A stretch of 47,861 nucleotides of DNA. It comes from Microbacterium sp. MYb66. Its GTDB lineage: Bacteria > Actinomycetota > Actinomycetes > Actinomycetales > Microbacteriaceae. Every line of letters begins with the position of its first letter. The first letter of the stretch is position 1. The DNA is taken from NCBI RefSeq assembly GCF_002979435.1, contig NZ_PCOV01000015.1:1-47861 (forward strand), read 5' to 3'. Below are positions 31,601 to 39,395 of this stretch, one piece after another. The position numbers and the translations under genes were made by a program. The notes under the pieces are model-generated. The model did no database searches, had not been told where the DNA came from, and saw only the letters and a list, made by a program, of their open reading frames with translations.

Positions 31601-32134
31601 CTTGATCGACACGTAGTCGACGTCGTCTCGGGCGAGGAAGTCGCGGGTGCCCTGCAGGCGGTGCCCGGCTTCGCGCTCGCCGAGCACGGCCTCGCCGAGG
31701 AGGTTGAGGTTCAGGCGGTTGCCGCTCTTGCGCAGCTTCGCGATCGCGGGGCCGAGCTTGGAGGGGGTCGCGTCGAGCACGAGGTGCCCGACCATCGCAC
31801 GCAGCACGCGGCGCGAGATGGGCACGACGACACCCGGGAGCTTCGGCGCCCAGAAGCCGCCGGTCTTGATCGCGGCGCGCAGGTAGCCGGGCAGCAGGGT
31901 CGGCGTGATCTCCGAGATCTCGGCGAGCTTGCGACCGGCCACGCGCAGGTCTTCCGGACGCATGACGCCGTCGACGAAGCCGACCGTGAACGCGAGTCCG
32001 TTCGGGTCCTTGAGAACTTCGGACAGGCGCTGGGCCGCCGGCTCGACGGGGTGGGTCTCACTCTCGACGAGCCAGCGCTGCACGAGGGCGGCGACGTCTT
32101 CGGTGCGGGGGGTGGTGTCATCGATGACAGTCAT
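28643..32134 (-). CDS. putA: Bifunctional proline dehydrogenase / P5C dehydrogenase
   Basis: A 1163-residue enzyme that oxidises proline to glutamate in two steps. The FAD-dependent proline dehydrogenase barrel covers about 130-430 (VSIKVSSVVSQLS, VRVVKGANLAMEE, YKRVLDWAM, FDIAYTWLLA). The aldehyde dehydrogenase domain covers about 500-1000, with TPPWNFPVAIPAGG, Glu730 in LLAETSGKN, the catalytic Cys764 in GHAGQKCSAAS, and FGGWKRSAVGAGAKAGGPNYL. A C-terminal extension of about 150 residues follows. There is no N-terminal ribbon-helix-helix domain, so it is not a self-regulating PutA. I chose the ATG at 32134. It is divergent from a LysR gene that probably controls it. Confidence 0.96.
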   Translation of the reverse strand: MTVIDDTTPRTEDVAALVQRWLVESETHPVEPAAQRLSEVLKDPNGLAFTVGFVDGVMRPEDLRVAGRKLAEISEITPTLLPGYLRAAIKTGGFWAPKLPGVVVPISRRVLRAMVGHLVLDATPSKLGPAIAKLRKSGNRLNLNLLGEAVLGEREAGHRLQGTRDFLARDDVDYVSIKVSSVVSQLSMWSFDEAVADVVEKLTPLYELAAKAEASSRAAKGAQGKAKFINLDMEEYRDLDLTIAAFTSILDQPGLENLEAGIVLQAYLPDALGAMQHLQEWAAARRAKGGAPIKVRVVKGANLAMEEVDAAIHGWPLATYDTKQDSDTNYKRVLDWAMTPERLDAVRIGIAGHNLFDIAYTWLLAQARGVSDPTGADPLVEYEMLLGMATGQAEAVRKDVGRLLLYTPVVNPAEFDVAIAYLVRRLEENASPENFMSAVFELASNPTLLTRERERFERSLAALQLDEPEFVPAAHRVQDRTAETPSGTTTGFENQADTDPAIAANRTWGREILARSVGSTLGLDTIAIAKVETDAELDGIFSAALAAAEKWAALPAADRAAVLHRAGDELAARRGQLIEIMAHEAGKTIAESDPEISEAIDFAHYYAERAKDLETVSGAEFVPSKVTVVTPPWNFPVAIPAGGVLAGLASGSAVIIKPAKLTQRCGAVMVEALWAAGVPRDLLALVDLASRDLGTRLVAGPAVDRVILTGAYETAQLFRSFRSDLPLLAETSGKNAIIVTPSADLDLAAADVARSAFGHAGQKCSAASLAILVGSVADSKRFERQLVDAVTSMRVGLPDDPATQMGPIIEPANGKLLTALTKLEKGERWLVKPRKLDDEGKQWTPGVKTGVREGSYFHLTEFFGPVLGVMHAKDLDEALRLQNAVDYGLTAGLHSLDSDEVATWLDRVEAGNLYVNRGITGAIVQRQPFGGWKRSAVGAGAKAGGPNYLFGLGEWKAAALPAVAPGAAVVPVVDALFDAAAGEVDALEAEWLQRAAASDERAWVDEFGTVSDKSGLGVERNLFRYRPVAVDVRISENTPLVDGIRVLAAALRSGSPFTVSAPALPSRVEKALRAHGVSVKHETDAAWTKRYAKATNSWQRVRLVGGDVAALHEALGGSPDVAVWSHAVTGAGRVEMLPFLHEQAVSITNHRFGNPTTLADGVI

Positions 32135-32239
32135 GGACGGGAACCTTCCGAAGGAGCGCACACCAGGGTCGAGTGTGCGGCTGGATCATTGTCCTGCGGC
32201 TCGGTAGGCTCCGTCTATCAACCGATTTGCGTGGATTCT

Positions 32240-32256
32240 GTTCACTCACGCTGAAC
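32240..32256. promoter_or_regulatory. Inverted repeat in the putA-lysR intergenic region
   Basis: GTTCA-N7-TGAAC is a perfect 5-bp-arm repeat 13 bp before the LysR start. A second pair, TCGGT (32201-32205) and ACCGA (32221-32225), lies upstream. The region is 135 bp long, and one of these could be the LysR site. Confidence 0.4.
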
Positions 32257-32269
32257 GAATGGACCGGCC

Positions 32270-33178
32270 GTGCTGGACGTCAACCGATTGCGGATGCTCG
32301 TGGAGCTGTCGCGCCGCGGAACCCTCTCCGCGGTTGCCGATGCCCTGTCCTACAGCAAGGCCTCGGTGTCGCAGCAGCTGAGTGCCCTGGAGCGCGACGT
32401 GGGCGTGCCGCTGCTGCGCCGGGTGGGCCGCGGCGTGCAGTTCACGCCGCAGGGGAACGTGCTCGTCGCTCAGGCCGTCGGCATCCTCGATCAGCTCGAG
32501 CATGCCGAGGTCGCCGTCGCCGAATCGCTCACCGAGGTGACGGGCACGGTGGGGATCGCGGTGTTCCAGTCGACGGCGCACTCCCTGCTCCCCCGCGCGC
32601 TCGAGGCCCTCAAGGAGCGGCATCCGGCTCTGCGCGTCGAGGTGACCGAGTGCGATCCGGAGACCGGACTCGTCGGGGTGTCCAGCCGCGACTTCGACCT
32701 GATCCTCGCCGAGCAGTACCCCGGACGCACCCGCCCGATCCACGCCGATCTCGACCGGGTGGTGCTCGCCCACGATGCGATCGCACTCGCTCGACACCCC
32801 GGCGCCCCTGCGCACGCCGACGCCTTCGCCGCGCTGTGGTCGACGCGCGAGGAGCCCTGGGTGCTCGAGCCCGCCGGCACCGCGTCTCGCGCCTGGGCCG
32901 AACAGCTCTGCCGCACCGCGGGGTTCGAACCCGACGTGCGGTTCGAGATCGCCGACCTCACCGCCCACGTGCGGCTGATCCATGCGGGGCTCGCGGTGGG
33001 CCTGCTGCCGGAGCTCGTCTGGGCGGGCGACACGCCGACGGTCGATCTGTCGCCGCTCCCCCACGAGCCGCGACGCGAGATCTTCTCGTCCGCACGGCGG
33101 GTGTCGGCGGACGCCCCCTCGATCCGCGCCGTCCGCAGCGCGCTGGCCGACGCGGCGACGCACAACCTCCCGGTCTGA
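32270..33178 (+). CDS. LysR-family regulator, divergent from putA
   Basis: A 302-residue regulator. The winged helix is in residues about 3-62 (LRMLVELSRRGTLSAVADALSYSKASVSQQLSALERDVGVPLLRR), followed by the linker helix and two LysR effector subdomains (TVGIAVFQSTAHSLLPRALE, HVRLIHAGLAVGLLPELV). The start is GTG. Divergent placement suggests that it controls putA, perhaps in response to proline, since PutA here lacks its own DNA-binding domain. The ligand is inferred. Confidence 0.92.
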   Translation: MLDVNRLRMLVELSRRGTLSAVADALSYSKASVSQQLSALERDVGVPLLRRVGRGVQFTPQGNVLVAQAVGILDQLEHAEVAVAESLTEVTGTVGIAVFQSTAHSLLPRALEALKERHPALRVEVTECDPETGLVGVSSRDFDLILAEQYPGRTRPIHADLDRVVLAHDAIALARHPGAPAHADAFAALWSTREEPWVLEPAGTASRAWAEQLCRTAGFEPDVRFEIADLTAHVRLIHAGLAVGLLPELVWAGDTPTVDLSPLPHEPRREIFSSARRVSADAPSIRAVRSALADAATHNLPV

Positions 33179-33226
33179 CCCGTCGCCGGTTCAGGCGCTG
33201 CACAGGCCACGCAGAAGCGGCGAGCC

Positions 33227-33232
33227 TATCGT
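33227..33232 (+). promoter_or_regulatory. -10 box TATCGT, leaderless start of the glycosyltransferase gene
   Basis: TATCGT ends 8 bp before the ATG at 33241. No ribosome-binding site is present. Confidence 0.45.
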
Positions 33233-33240
33233 TGCTCGGG

Positions 33241-34728
33241 ATGCTCCGCTCCCACCCCCGCCTCCCTGCCGCCCGGCATTTCGCCCTCACCTGGGGGATC
33301 GCCGACCAGCACGGCGGGATGACCAGCGCGATGCTGCGCCGCTCCCGCGCCTTCCGCCGCCTCGGCGGGGTCGACGTCGACATCCTCACACTCGACGATC
33401 GTCCGGACTACCCGGAGTTCGCGCAACGCCTCCACGCCGCCGGCGAGCTCATCGACGGACTGCGAGTCCGCAACCTCTGGGACGAGCTGCGCGGCGAGCT
33501 GCCTCCGGCGCGCGGCGAGACGCCGCCCGTTCCTGCGCTGCTGCACCCGGAGGACGGCGACGTCGTGGCCACGCACGAGGGCACGGTGCTGAGCCGGGTG
33601 CGCCGCGAGGAAGCCGGACGCCTGGCCGTCGACCGGTTCCGTCGCGATGGGTCGCTCCTCGCCACCGAACGGTCCGGCGAGGAGCGCAAGATCGTGCTCT
33701 ACGCCGTCGACGGCTCCCCGATCCGGAGCTGGCGGACGAGCGCGGGGCTGCACCGGTGGTGGTTCGATCGACTGACCGGCGGCAAGCCCAGCTTCCTGTT
33801 GGTCGACTCGAAGACGGCGGCGCGGTCGGTCGCGGGATACCGGCGGGAGAACGTCACCACGGTGCACATCATCCACGCGTCCCATCGGCTGGGCGGACGA
33901 CCGGGAACCCTGCGGACGTCCCGCGCGTCGGTGCTGCGGCGCGCCGGCGACTTCGACGAGATCGTCGTGCTCACCCCGCGTCAGCGCACCGACCTCATCG
34001 ACGATCTCGCCTCCGTCGATGTCGAGGCCCGGATCCGCACGATCCCGAATGCGGTGGAGCTGCCGCCGATCACCGCCGTCGCCCGTGATGCGACGCACGG
34101 CGTGGTGGTCGCGTCCCTGAATCGCCGCAAGCGTCTCGAGCATGCGGTGGCGGCCGCCGCGAAGGCGCACTCCGTCGACGCCCGGATCGATGCGGACATC
34201 ATCGGCGAAGGGCCGCGCGAGGCCGCGTTGCGTCAGCGCATCCGGAGTCTCGAGGCCGAGGAGTTCGTCCGCCTGCGCGGGTACGACCCCGATGCCCGCT
34301 CCGCCTTCCGGACCGCCGGCTTCAGCCTGCTCACCTCGACGTCCGAAGGGCTTCCGCTCGTGCTCGTCGAGAGCATGGCCGCCGGATGCATCCCGCTCGC
34401 CTACGACATCCGCTACGGACCGGCGGACATGATCAGCGACGGCGTCGACGGCTTCCTCCTCCCGAACGGCGACATCTCGGGCATGGCCAGACGGATCGTC
34501 GAGCTGCAGTCGATGCCGGCCGCGGCGGTCGCGGCGATGCGGGGTCGGGCGGTCGCGAAGGCCGCGGAGTTCTCCGACAACGCGATCACCGTGCGCTGGT
34601 CGCGCGACCTGCGGGCCGCGTACGACGCGAAGCTGCTCGCCGCCGCGCGGGATCAGCCGCTGACGGTGCGGTTGCGACGACGCGCCGGCGTGGTGCGTCG
34701 ACGAGTGCGCCACGCGCTCGCGCGCTGA
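33241..34728 (+). CDS. GT4 glycosyltransferase, TagE-like
   Basis: A 495-residue retaining glycosyltransferase with two Rossmann-like halves. The N-terminal part TWGIADQHGGMTSAMLRRSRAF and its long beta-rich insert resemble TagE-type teichoic-acid glucosyltransferases. The C-terminal half has VVVASLNRRKRLEHAVAAAA and the donor-binding EGLPLVLVESMAAGCIPLAYD (E-x7-E). It ends in a very basic tail (RLRRRAGVVRRRVRHALAR), suggesting membrane association. A role in modifying a cell-wall polymer is inferred. No other wall-polymer genes adjoin it. Confidence 0.85.
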   Translation: MLRSHPRLPAARHFALTWGIADQHGGMTSAMLRRSRAFRRLGGVDVDILTLDDRPDYPEFAQRLHAAGELIDGLRVRNLWDELRGELPPARGETPPVPALLHPEDGDVVATHEGTVLSRVRREEAGRLAVDRFRRDGSLLATERSGEERKIVLYAVDGSPIRSWRTSAGLHRWWFDRLTGGKPSFLLVDSKTAARSVAGYRRENVTTVHIIHASHRLGGRPGTLRTSRASVLRRAGDFDEIVVLTPRQRTDLIDDLASVDVEARIRTIPNAVELPPITAVARDATHGVVVASLNRRKRLEHAVAAAAKAHSVDARIDADIIGEGPREAALRQRIRSLEAEEFVRLRGYDPDARSAFRTAGFSLLTSTSEGLPLVLVESMAAGCIPLAYDIRYGPADMISDGVDGFLLPNGDISGMARRIVELQSMPAAAVAAMRGRAVAKAAEFSDNAITVRWSRDLRAAYDAKLLAAARDQPLTVRLRRRAGVVRRRVRHALAR

Positions 34729-34768
34729 GCATCATCTCGATGCGGACCCGTTGAGACTTCTCGGGAAT

Positions 34769-34784
34769 ATGCATGCACATGCAT
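34769..34784. promoter_or_regulatory. Perfect 16-bp palindrome upstream of the nitroreductase gene
   Basis: ATGCATG-CA-CATGCAT, with 7-bp arms, stands in a short AT-rich patch 62 bp before the GTG at 34846, downstream of a possible -35 (TTGAGA, 34751-34756). It looks like an operator; the binding protein is unknown. Confidence 0.5.
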
Positions 34785-34845
34785 CTGTTTGCCCCCGTGT
34801 ACCCGGACGAAGGAGTCCGATCCACTCCTTCCGAAAGGCACTTCC

Positions 34846-35433
34846 GTGAGCACTCCTGTCATCGACCGCACCGCACCGACCGAGCACCCCGTCCTCGACG
34901 TGCTCGCCGGACGCTGGAGCCCCCGCGCCTTCGACGCGCAGAACTCGATCGACGAGGCCAAGCTCGCCACCGCCCTCGAAGCTGCGCGGTGGAGCCCCTC
35001 CGCCAACAACACGCAGCCCTGGCGCTTCATCGTCGCCCGCCGCGGCACCGCGCTGCACGCGCAGGTCGTCGACTCCCTGATGGGCTTCAACCAGGCCTGG
35101 GCGGGCAACGCCGCCGTGCTCGTCGTCGCGATCGCCGAGACGGCCACGGCCGACGGCACGCCGATCACGCACGCGCTCTACGACCTCGGCCAGGCGGTCG
35201 CGCACTTCTCGGTCCAGGCCCACCACGACGGCCTCGTCGTGCACCAGATGAGCGGCTTCGACCCGGAGGTCGTGCGCGAGTTCGCCGACCTCGAGTCGCG
35301 CTTCGTGCCCTTCACGGTCTTCGCCGTGGGCGAGTTCGGCGACATCGAGACCCTTCCCGAGGTGCTGCAGGAGCGCGAGGTCGCCCCGCGCGTGCGTCGC
35401 CCGATCGCCGAGACGGTCGTCCTCAGCGCCTGA
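34846..35433 (+). CDS. Nitroreductase-family FMN oxidoreductase
   Basis: A 195-residue protein of the NfsB/nitroreductase fold. It has the FMN-phosphate segment GRWSPRAFD, the central ALEAARWSPSANNTQPWRFIV, and the late ALYDLGQAVAHFSVQAHHDGL. Such enzymes reduce nitroaromatics, quinones or enones with NAD(P)H; the natural substrate is unknown. The start is GTG at 34846 with GAAAGG 8 bp upstream. An upstream in-frame ATG at 34789 lies between the palindrome and the ribosome-binding site and is less likely. A strong hairpin terminator follows. Confidence 0.88.
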   Translation: MSTPVIDRTAPTEHPVLDVLAGRWSPRAFDAQNSIDEAKLATALEAARWSPSANNTQPWRFIVARRGTALHAQVVDSLMGFNQAWAGNAAVLVVAIAETATADGTPITHALYDLGQAVAHFSVQAHHDGLVVHQMSGFDPEVVREFADLESRFVPFTVFAVGEFGDIETLPEVLQEREVAPRVRRPIAETVVLSA

Positions 35434-35447
35434 CGCGAGTTTCTGTC

Positions 35448-35479
35448 AACGGGGCCTCCGGATGTCCGGGGGCCCCGTT
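35448..35479 (+). terminator. Terminator hairpin overlapping the UvrA-like promoter
   Basis: AACGGGGCC (35448-35456) pairs with GGCCCCGTT (35471-35479). Inside, a T-G wobble pair and CCGG/CCGG extend the stem to 14 bp around an ATGT loop. The last T is also the first base of the TAGCGT -10 box of the next gene. Confidence 0.75.
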
Positions 35480-35484
35480 AGCGT
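35479..35484 (+). promoter_or_regulatory. -10 box TAGCGT, leaderless start of the UvrA-like gene
   Basis: TAGCGT ends 6 bp before the ATG at 35491 and sits on the 3' edge of the upstream terminator stem. Confidence 0.5.
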
Positions 35485-35490
35485 GCCGGG

Positions 35491-37770
35491 ATGGACTCCT
35501 TCCTCCGCATCACCGGAGCGCGGACGAACAACCTGCGCGACGTCTCCGTCGACGTCCCCAAGAAGCTGCTGACGGTCTTCACCGGCGTCTCCGGATCCGG
35601 CAAGTCGTCCCTGGTGCTCGACACGATCGCCGCCGAGGCGCAGCGACTCGTCAACGACTCCTACTCGACCTTCATCCGCGCACGGCTGCCGCAGATGCCC
35701 GCGCCCGATGTGCAGGCCATGGACGGTCTGACGTTCACGGTGCTGATCGACCAGCGCCGGTTCACGGGGAACGCGCGTTCGACCGTCGCCACCGCGACCG
35801 ACCTCGCCTCGCTCGTCCGGCTCGTCTTCTCGCGCGTCGGCGAGCCCTCCGCCGGCTACTCCCCCGCGTACTCGTTCAACGATCCGAGCGGCATGTGCCC
35901 GACGTGCGAGGGCCTGGGCACCGTGTACGACATCGACATCGACGCGCTGATCGACCCCGAGAAGAGCATCGACGAAGGACCGGTGCGGTTCAGCCTGTTC
36001 CGCCCCGGCGTGTACCGGTGGAAGCGCTTCGCGTACTGCGGTCTGTTCGACCGCGAGAAGCCCCTCAAGGACTACACAGCCGAGGAGATGGACCAGTTCC
36101 TCTACGCCGACCGGCTCAAGCTCGACGACCCCGACCCGCGCTTCCCGCAGAGCGCCCGGTTCGACGGCGTGATCACCCGCATGCGCGATGTGTTCCTCAA
36201 ACAGCGCCCCGTCAAGATGTCGGCGTCGGTGCGCGCCGAGCTCGACCGGCTCGTGACCCACCACACCTGTCCGGACTGCCACGGCGCCCGGGTCAACGAG
36301 GCCGCACGAGCGAGCCTGATCGACGGGCGCTCGATCGTGGACTGGATGGCGATGCCGGTGGCCGAGCTGCACGCGCTGCTCGACGACTTCGACGATCCCC
36401 GGGTCGCGCCCGCGGTCGACGGCATCCGCCACGTGCTCGATGCCCTCCTGTCGGTGGGTCTCGGCTACCTCACGCTCGACCGCGAGTCGGCGACCCTGTC
36501 CGGCGGCGAGGCTCAGCGCGTCAAGATCGTGCGGCACCTCGGCAGCGCCCTGACCGACGTGACCTACGTGTTCGACGAGCCCAGCACCGGGCTGCATCCG
36601 GCCGACATCCAGCGGCTCGTGGCGCTGCTGCAGCGCCTGCGCGATGCGGGCAACACGATCCTGGTCGTCGAGCATCATCCCCAGGTGATCGCGGTCGCCG
36701 ATCACGTCGTCGACCTCGGACCCGGTGCGGGAGCGGGCGGCGGGCTCGTGCAGTTCGATGGCACGCCCGCAGCACTTCGCGGCAGCGACACCCTCACCGG
36801 GCGCCTGCTCGCCGAGCCCCTGCACCTCGCCACGGTCGCGAGGGAGGCGCAGGGCCAGGTCACCGTGCGGGAGGCGCGCTCGCACAACCTCCGCGGCTTC
36901 GACGTCGACATCCCACTCGGGGTGCTGACAGCCGTCACCGGTGTCGCCGGTTCGGGCAAGAGCTCCTTCGCCACCGCCGAGCTGCCGCGGCAGCATCCCG
37001 AGTTCTCCGTCGTCGGACAGGACCCGCTCCGGGGCGGAGCCCGATCCACGTCGCTGAGCATCCTGCGGATCGCCGACACCGTGCGCGAGGTGTTCGCCGC
37101 GGCCTCCGGTCTCGATCCCTCCTGGTTCAGCTTCAACTCCCGCGGGGCATGCCCCACCTGCCGCGGCCGCGGACACATCACGACCGAGCTCGCCTTCCTC
37201 GACGACGTCTCCCTGCCCTGCGACGCGTGCGCCGGACTGCGCTTCAACCCGAAGGCACTCGGACCGCGAGTGGGCGGGGCTTCGATCGCCGACGTCCTGG
37301 CATCACCCCCCGGCGAGGTGAGTCTGCTGTTCTCGGAACATCCCGACGTGGTCGACGCGCTCGACTGGGTGCAGCGCACCGGGCTCGGGTACATTCCCGT
37401 CGGCCGGTCGCTCGACACGCTCTCGGGCGGAGAGAAGCAGCGGCTGCTCCTCGCGCGGCACCTCAGCGACCCCCGTCGCGATCCGGCCGATCGGATCATC
37501 CTCGACGAGCCCACGTCCGGTCTCCACCCGAACGACGTCGACACGATCAACCGGCTCTTCGACGCGCTGCTCGACGACGGGGCGACCCTGGTCGTGGTCG
37601 AGCACAATCTGCGTGTGGTCGCCCGCGCCGATCACGTGATCGACATCGGGCCCGGTGCCGGATCCGACGGGGGAACGCTGATGTTCTCAGGGCTTCCGGC
37701 CGACCTCGCGCAGGACGACACCTCCCTCACCGGCCGCGCACTCGCCTCAGCATCCCGGCACATCGCCTGA
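35491..37770 (+). CDS. UvrA-like double ABC ATPase, short form
   Basis: A 759-residue UvrA homologue, about 200 residues shorter than UvrA proper. It has two ABC modules: Walker A TGVSGSGKSS (31-40) with signature LSGGEAQRVK and DEPSTGLHP, and TGVAGSGKSS (about 483-492) with LSGGEKQRLLLARHL and DEPTSGLHP. Two zinc modules are present (Cys136/139 with Cys260/263; Cys554/557 with Cys577/580). The UvrB-binding and insertion regions appear reduced, as in UvrA2/DrrC-type proteins, some of which give drug resistance by acting on drug-bound DNA. It may act in repair or in self-protection. Confidence 0.9.
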   Translation: MDSFLRITGARTNNLRDVSVDVPKKLLTVFTGVSGSGKSSLVLDTIAAEAQRLVNDSYSTFIRARLPQMPAPDVQAMDGLTFTVLIDQRRFTGNARSTVATATDLASLVRLVFSRVGEPSAGYSPAYSFNDPSGMCPTCEGLGTVYDIDIDALIDPEKSIDEGPVRFSLFRPGVYRWKRFAYCGLFDREKPLKDYTAEEMDQFLYADRLKLDDPDPRFPQSARFDGVITRMRDVFLKQRPVKMSASVRAELDRLVTHHTCPDCHGARVNEAARASLIDGRSIVDWMAMPVAELHALLDDFDDPRVAPAVDGIRHVLDALLSVGLGYLTLDRESATLSGGEAQRVKIVRHLGSALTDVTYVFDEPSTGLHPADIQRLVALLQRLRDAGNTILVVEHHPQVIAVADHVVDLGPGAGAGGGLVQFDGTPAALRGSDTLTGRLLAEPLHLATVAREAQGQVTVREARSHNLRGFDVDIPLGVLTAVTGVAGSGKSSFATAELPRQHPEFSVVGQDPLRGGARSTSLSILRIADTVREVFAAASGLDPSWFSFNSRGACPTCRGRGHITTELAFLDDVSLPCDACAGLRFNPKALGPRVGGASIADVLASPPGEVSLLFSEHPDVVDALDWVQRTGLGYIPVGRSLDTLSGGEKQRLLLARHLSDPRRDPADRIILDEPTSGLHPNDVDTINRLFDALLDDGATLVVVEHNLRVVARADHVIDIGPGAGSDGGTLMFSGLPADLAQDDTSLTGRALASASRHIA

Positions 37771-37799
37771 CGGCTCTGTGTGGCGCGCGATCGTCCTCC

Positions 37800-37805
37800 T
37801 AGAAT
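37800..37805 (+). promoter_or_regulatory. -10 box TAGAAT, leaderless start of the APC permease gene
   Basis: TAGAAT ends 7 bp before the ATG at 37813, and selects it over the in-frame ATG at 37780, which lies upstream of the box. Confidence 0.6.
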
Positions 37806-37812
37806 CGACCGC

Positions 37813-39324
37813 ATGGCAATCCAGCGCAGGGTGAAGTCCGTCGAACGCTCGATGGCGGAGACACACGACGAGAAACGGTCTCTGAAGCGCTCCCTGGGGG
37901 TGTGGGACCTTGCCGTCATGGGGGTCGCGGTCGCCGTCGGGGCCGGGATCTTCTCGGTCGGCGCGGAGGCATCCGCCCGACATGCCGGCCCCGCGGTGAT
38001 CATCTCCTTCATCATCGCCGCGACCGTGTGCGGCCTCGCCATCCTCTGCTACGCCGAGTTCGCCTCCTCGATCCCGGTCGCCGGCTCCGCGTACACGTTC
38101 ACCTACTCGACGCTCGGGGAGTTCCTCGCCTGGATCATCGGCTGGGACCTGATCCTCGAGATGCTCATGGCATCCGCCGTGATCGCGAAGTACTGGGGGG
38201 TCTACCTCGGCGATGCGGTGTCGCTGTTCGACCTCGAGATCCCGATGACGCTCCAGCTGGGGCCGCTCAGCTTCGACTGGGGTCCCGTCGTCATCGTCGC
38301 GATCTTCACCGTGCTGCTGGCCCTCGGCACGCAGCTGTCCAGCCGCGTCAACAGCGTGTTCACCGTGATCAAGGTCGCGATCGTGCTGTTCGTCATCGTG
38401 GTGGGGCTGTTCTTCATCAACGGCGCCAACTACTCCCCGTTCGTGCCGCCGGCACAGGAGGGGGTGGCGTCGGAGAGCGCATGGACCCAGTCGCTGTTCT
38501 CGTTCATGACCGGCGCCGATCCCTCGATCTACGGCGTCTTCGGCATCCTCAGCGGTGCGGCGCTGGTGTTCTTCGCGTTCATCGGCTTCGACGTCGTCGC
38601 CACCAGCGCCGAGGAGACGAAGGACCCCAAGCGCACCGTTCCCCGCGGCATCATGCTCGGCCTCGTGATCGTGACCGTGCTCTACGTGCTGGTCGCGATC
38701 GTGATCACCGGGATGGTCTCGTACACCGAGCTCGCGAAGCTGGACGAGCCCTCGCTGGCGAGCGCGTTCGAGCTCGTGGGAGCGACCTGGGCGGCGCAGG
38801 TGATCGCGATCGGCAGTCTCGTCGGTCTGACCACGGTCGTCATGGTGCTGCTGATGGGGCTCGCCCGCGTCGTGTTCGCGATGAGCCGCGACGGCCTGCT
38901 GCCCCGCTCGCTGAGCGTGACGGACGCCAAGCGCGGCACCCCGATCCGGATCCAGCTGATCGTCGGTGTGGTCATCGCGATCATCGCGGGCTTCACCGAC
39001 GTGCAGGTGCTGGGCGACATGATCAACATCGGCACGCTGTCGGCCTTCGTCCTGGTGAGCATCGGGGTGCCGATCCTCCGCAAGACCCGCCCCGACCTCG
39101 AGCGCCCGTTCACGGTGCCGCTGTCGCCGTGGCTGCCCTGGATCTCGGCGATCGCCTGCTTCTGGCTGATGCTGAACCTCAGCACCGAGACCTGGGTGCG
39201 CTTCGCCGTCTGGCTCGCCTTGGGGCTTGTCATCTACTTCGCGTACTCACGTCGGCACTCGCTGATCGGACGGGAGCTCGCGGAGGACGCTCTCGGCGGC
39301 ATCCGTCAGAAGCCGCTGTCCTGA
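37813..39324 (+). CDS. APC-family amino-acid permease
   Basis: A 503-residue membrane protein with about 12 spans. The first contains VAVAVGAGIFSVGAEASARHAG, the APC substrate-binding helix with its GAGIF bend. CYAEFASSIPVAGSAYTF and FIGFDVVATSAEETKDPKRTVPRGI are typical of the CAT/YfnA group of amino-acid permeases. The basic, charged N-terminal 36 residues are cytoplasmic. Substrate not assignable. It ends at a strong shared terminator. Confidence 0.92.
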   Translation: MAIQRRVKSVERSMAETHDEKRSLKRSLGVWDLAVMGVAVAVGAGIFSVGAEASARHAGPAVIISFIIAATVCGLAILCYAEFASSIPVAGSAYTFTYSTLGEFLAWIIGWDLILEMLMASAVIAKYWGVYLGDAVSLFDLEIPMTLQLGPLSFDWGPVVIVAIFTVLLALGTQLSSRVNSVFTVIKVAIVLFVIVVGLFFINGANYSPFVPPAQEGVASESAWTQSLFSFMTGADPSIYGVFGILSGAALVFFAFIGFDVVATSAEETKDPKRTVPRGIMLGLVIVTVLYVLVAIVITGMVSYTELAKLDEPSLASAFELVGATWAAQVIAIGSLVGLTTVVMVLLMGLARVVFAMSRDGLLPRSLSVTDAKRGTPIRIQLIVGVVIAIIAGFTDVQVLGDMINIGTLSAFVLVSIGVPILRKTRPDLERPFTVPLSPWLPWISAIACFWLMLNLSTETWVRFAVWLALGLVIYFAYSRRHSLIGRELAEDALGGIRQKPLS

Positions 39325-39330
39325 AACGCG

Positions 39331-39366
39331 GAGAGCGCCGTCCCGGATGACCGGGACGGCGCTCTC
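39331..39366. terminator. Bidirectional terminator between the APC permease and clpB
   Basis: A perfect 16-bp stem (GAGAGCGCCGTCCCGG, 39331-39346, with 39351-39366) with an ATGA loop lies between convergent genes, 7 bp after the permease stop and 30 bp after the clpB stop on the other strand. Confidence 0.88.
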
Positions 39367-39395
39367 GTGTGCGTCCGTGGGGAATCGTCCGAAAC

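Noticed and set aside
28685..32254. An 1189-codon open frame antisense to putA
   Set aside because: It is a GC-rich mirror of the putA codon pattern with Arg/Gly/His/Val-rich, motif-free translation. PutA on the other strand has all its catalytic motifs.
35441..35452. TTGACA read on the minus strand as a promoter -35
   Set aside because: It points back into the nitroreductase gene, has no partner -10 or gene, and overlaps the terminator stem.
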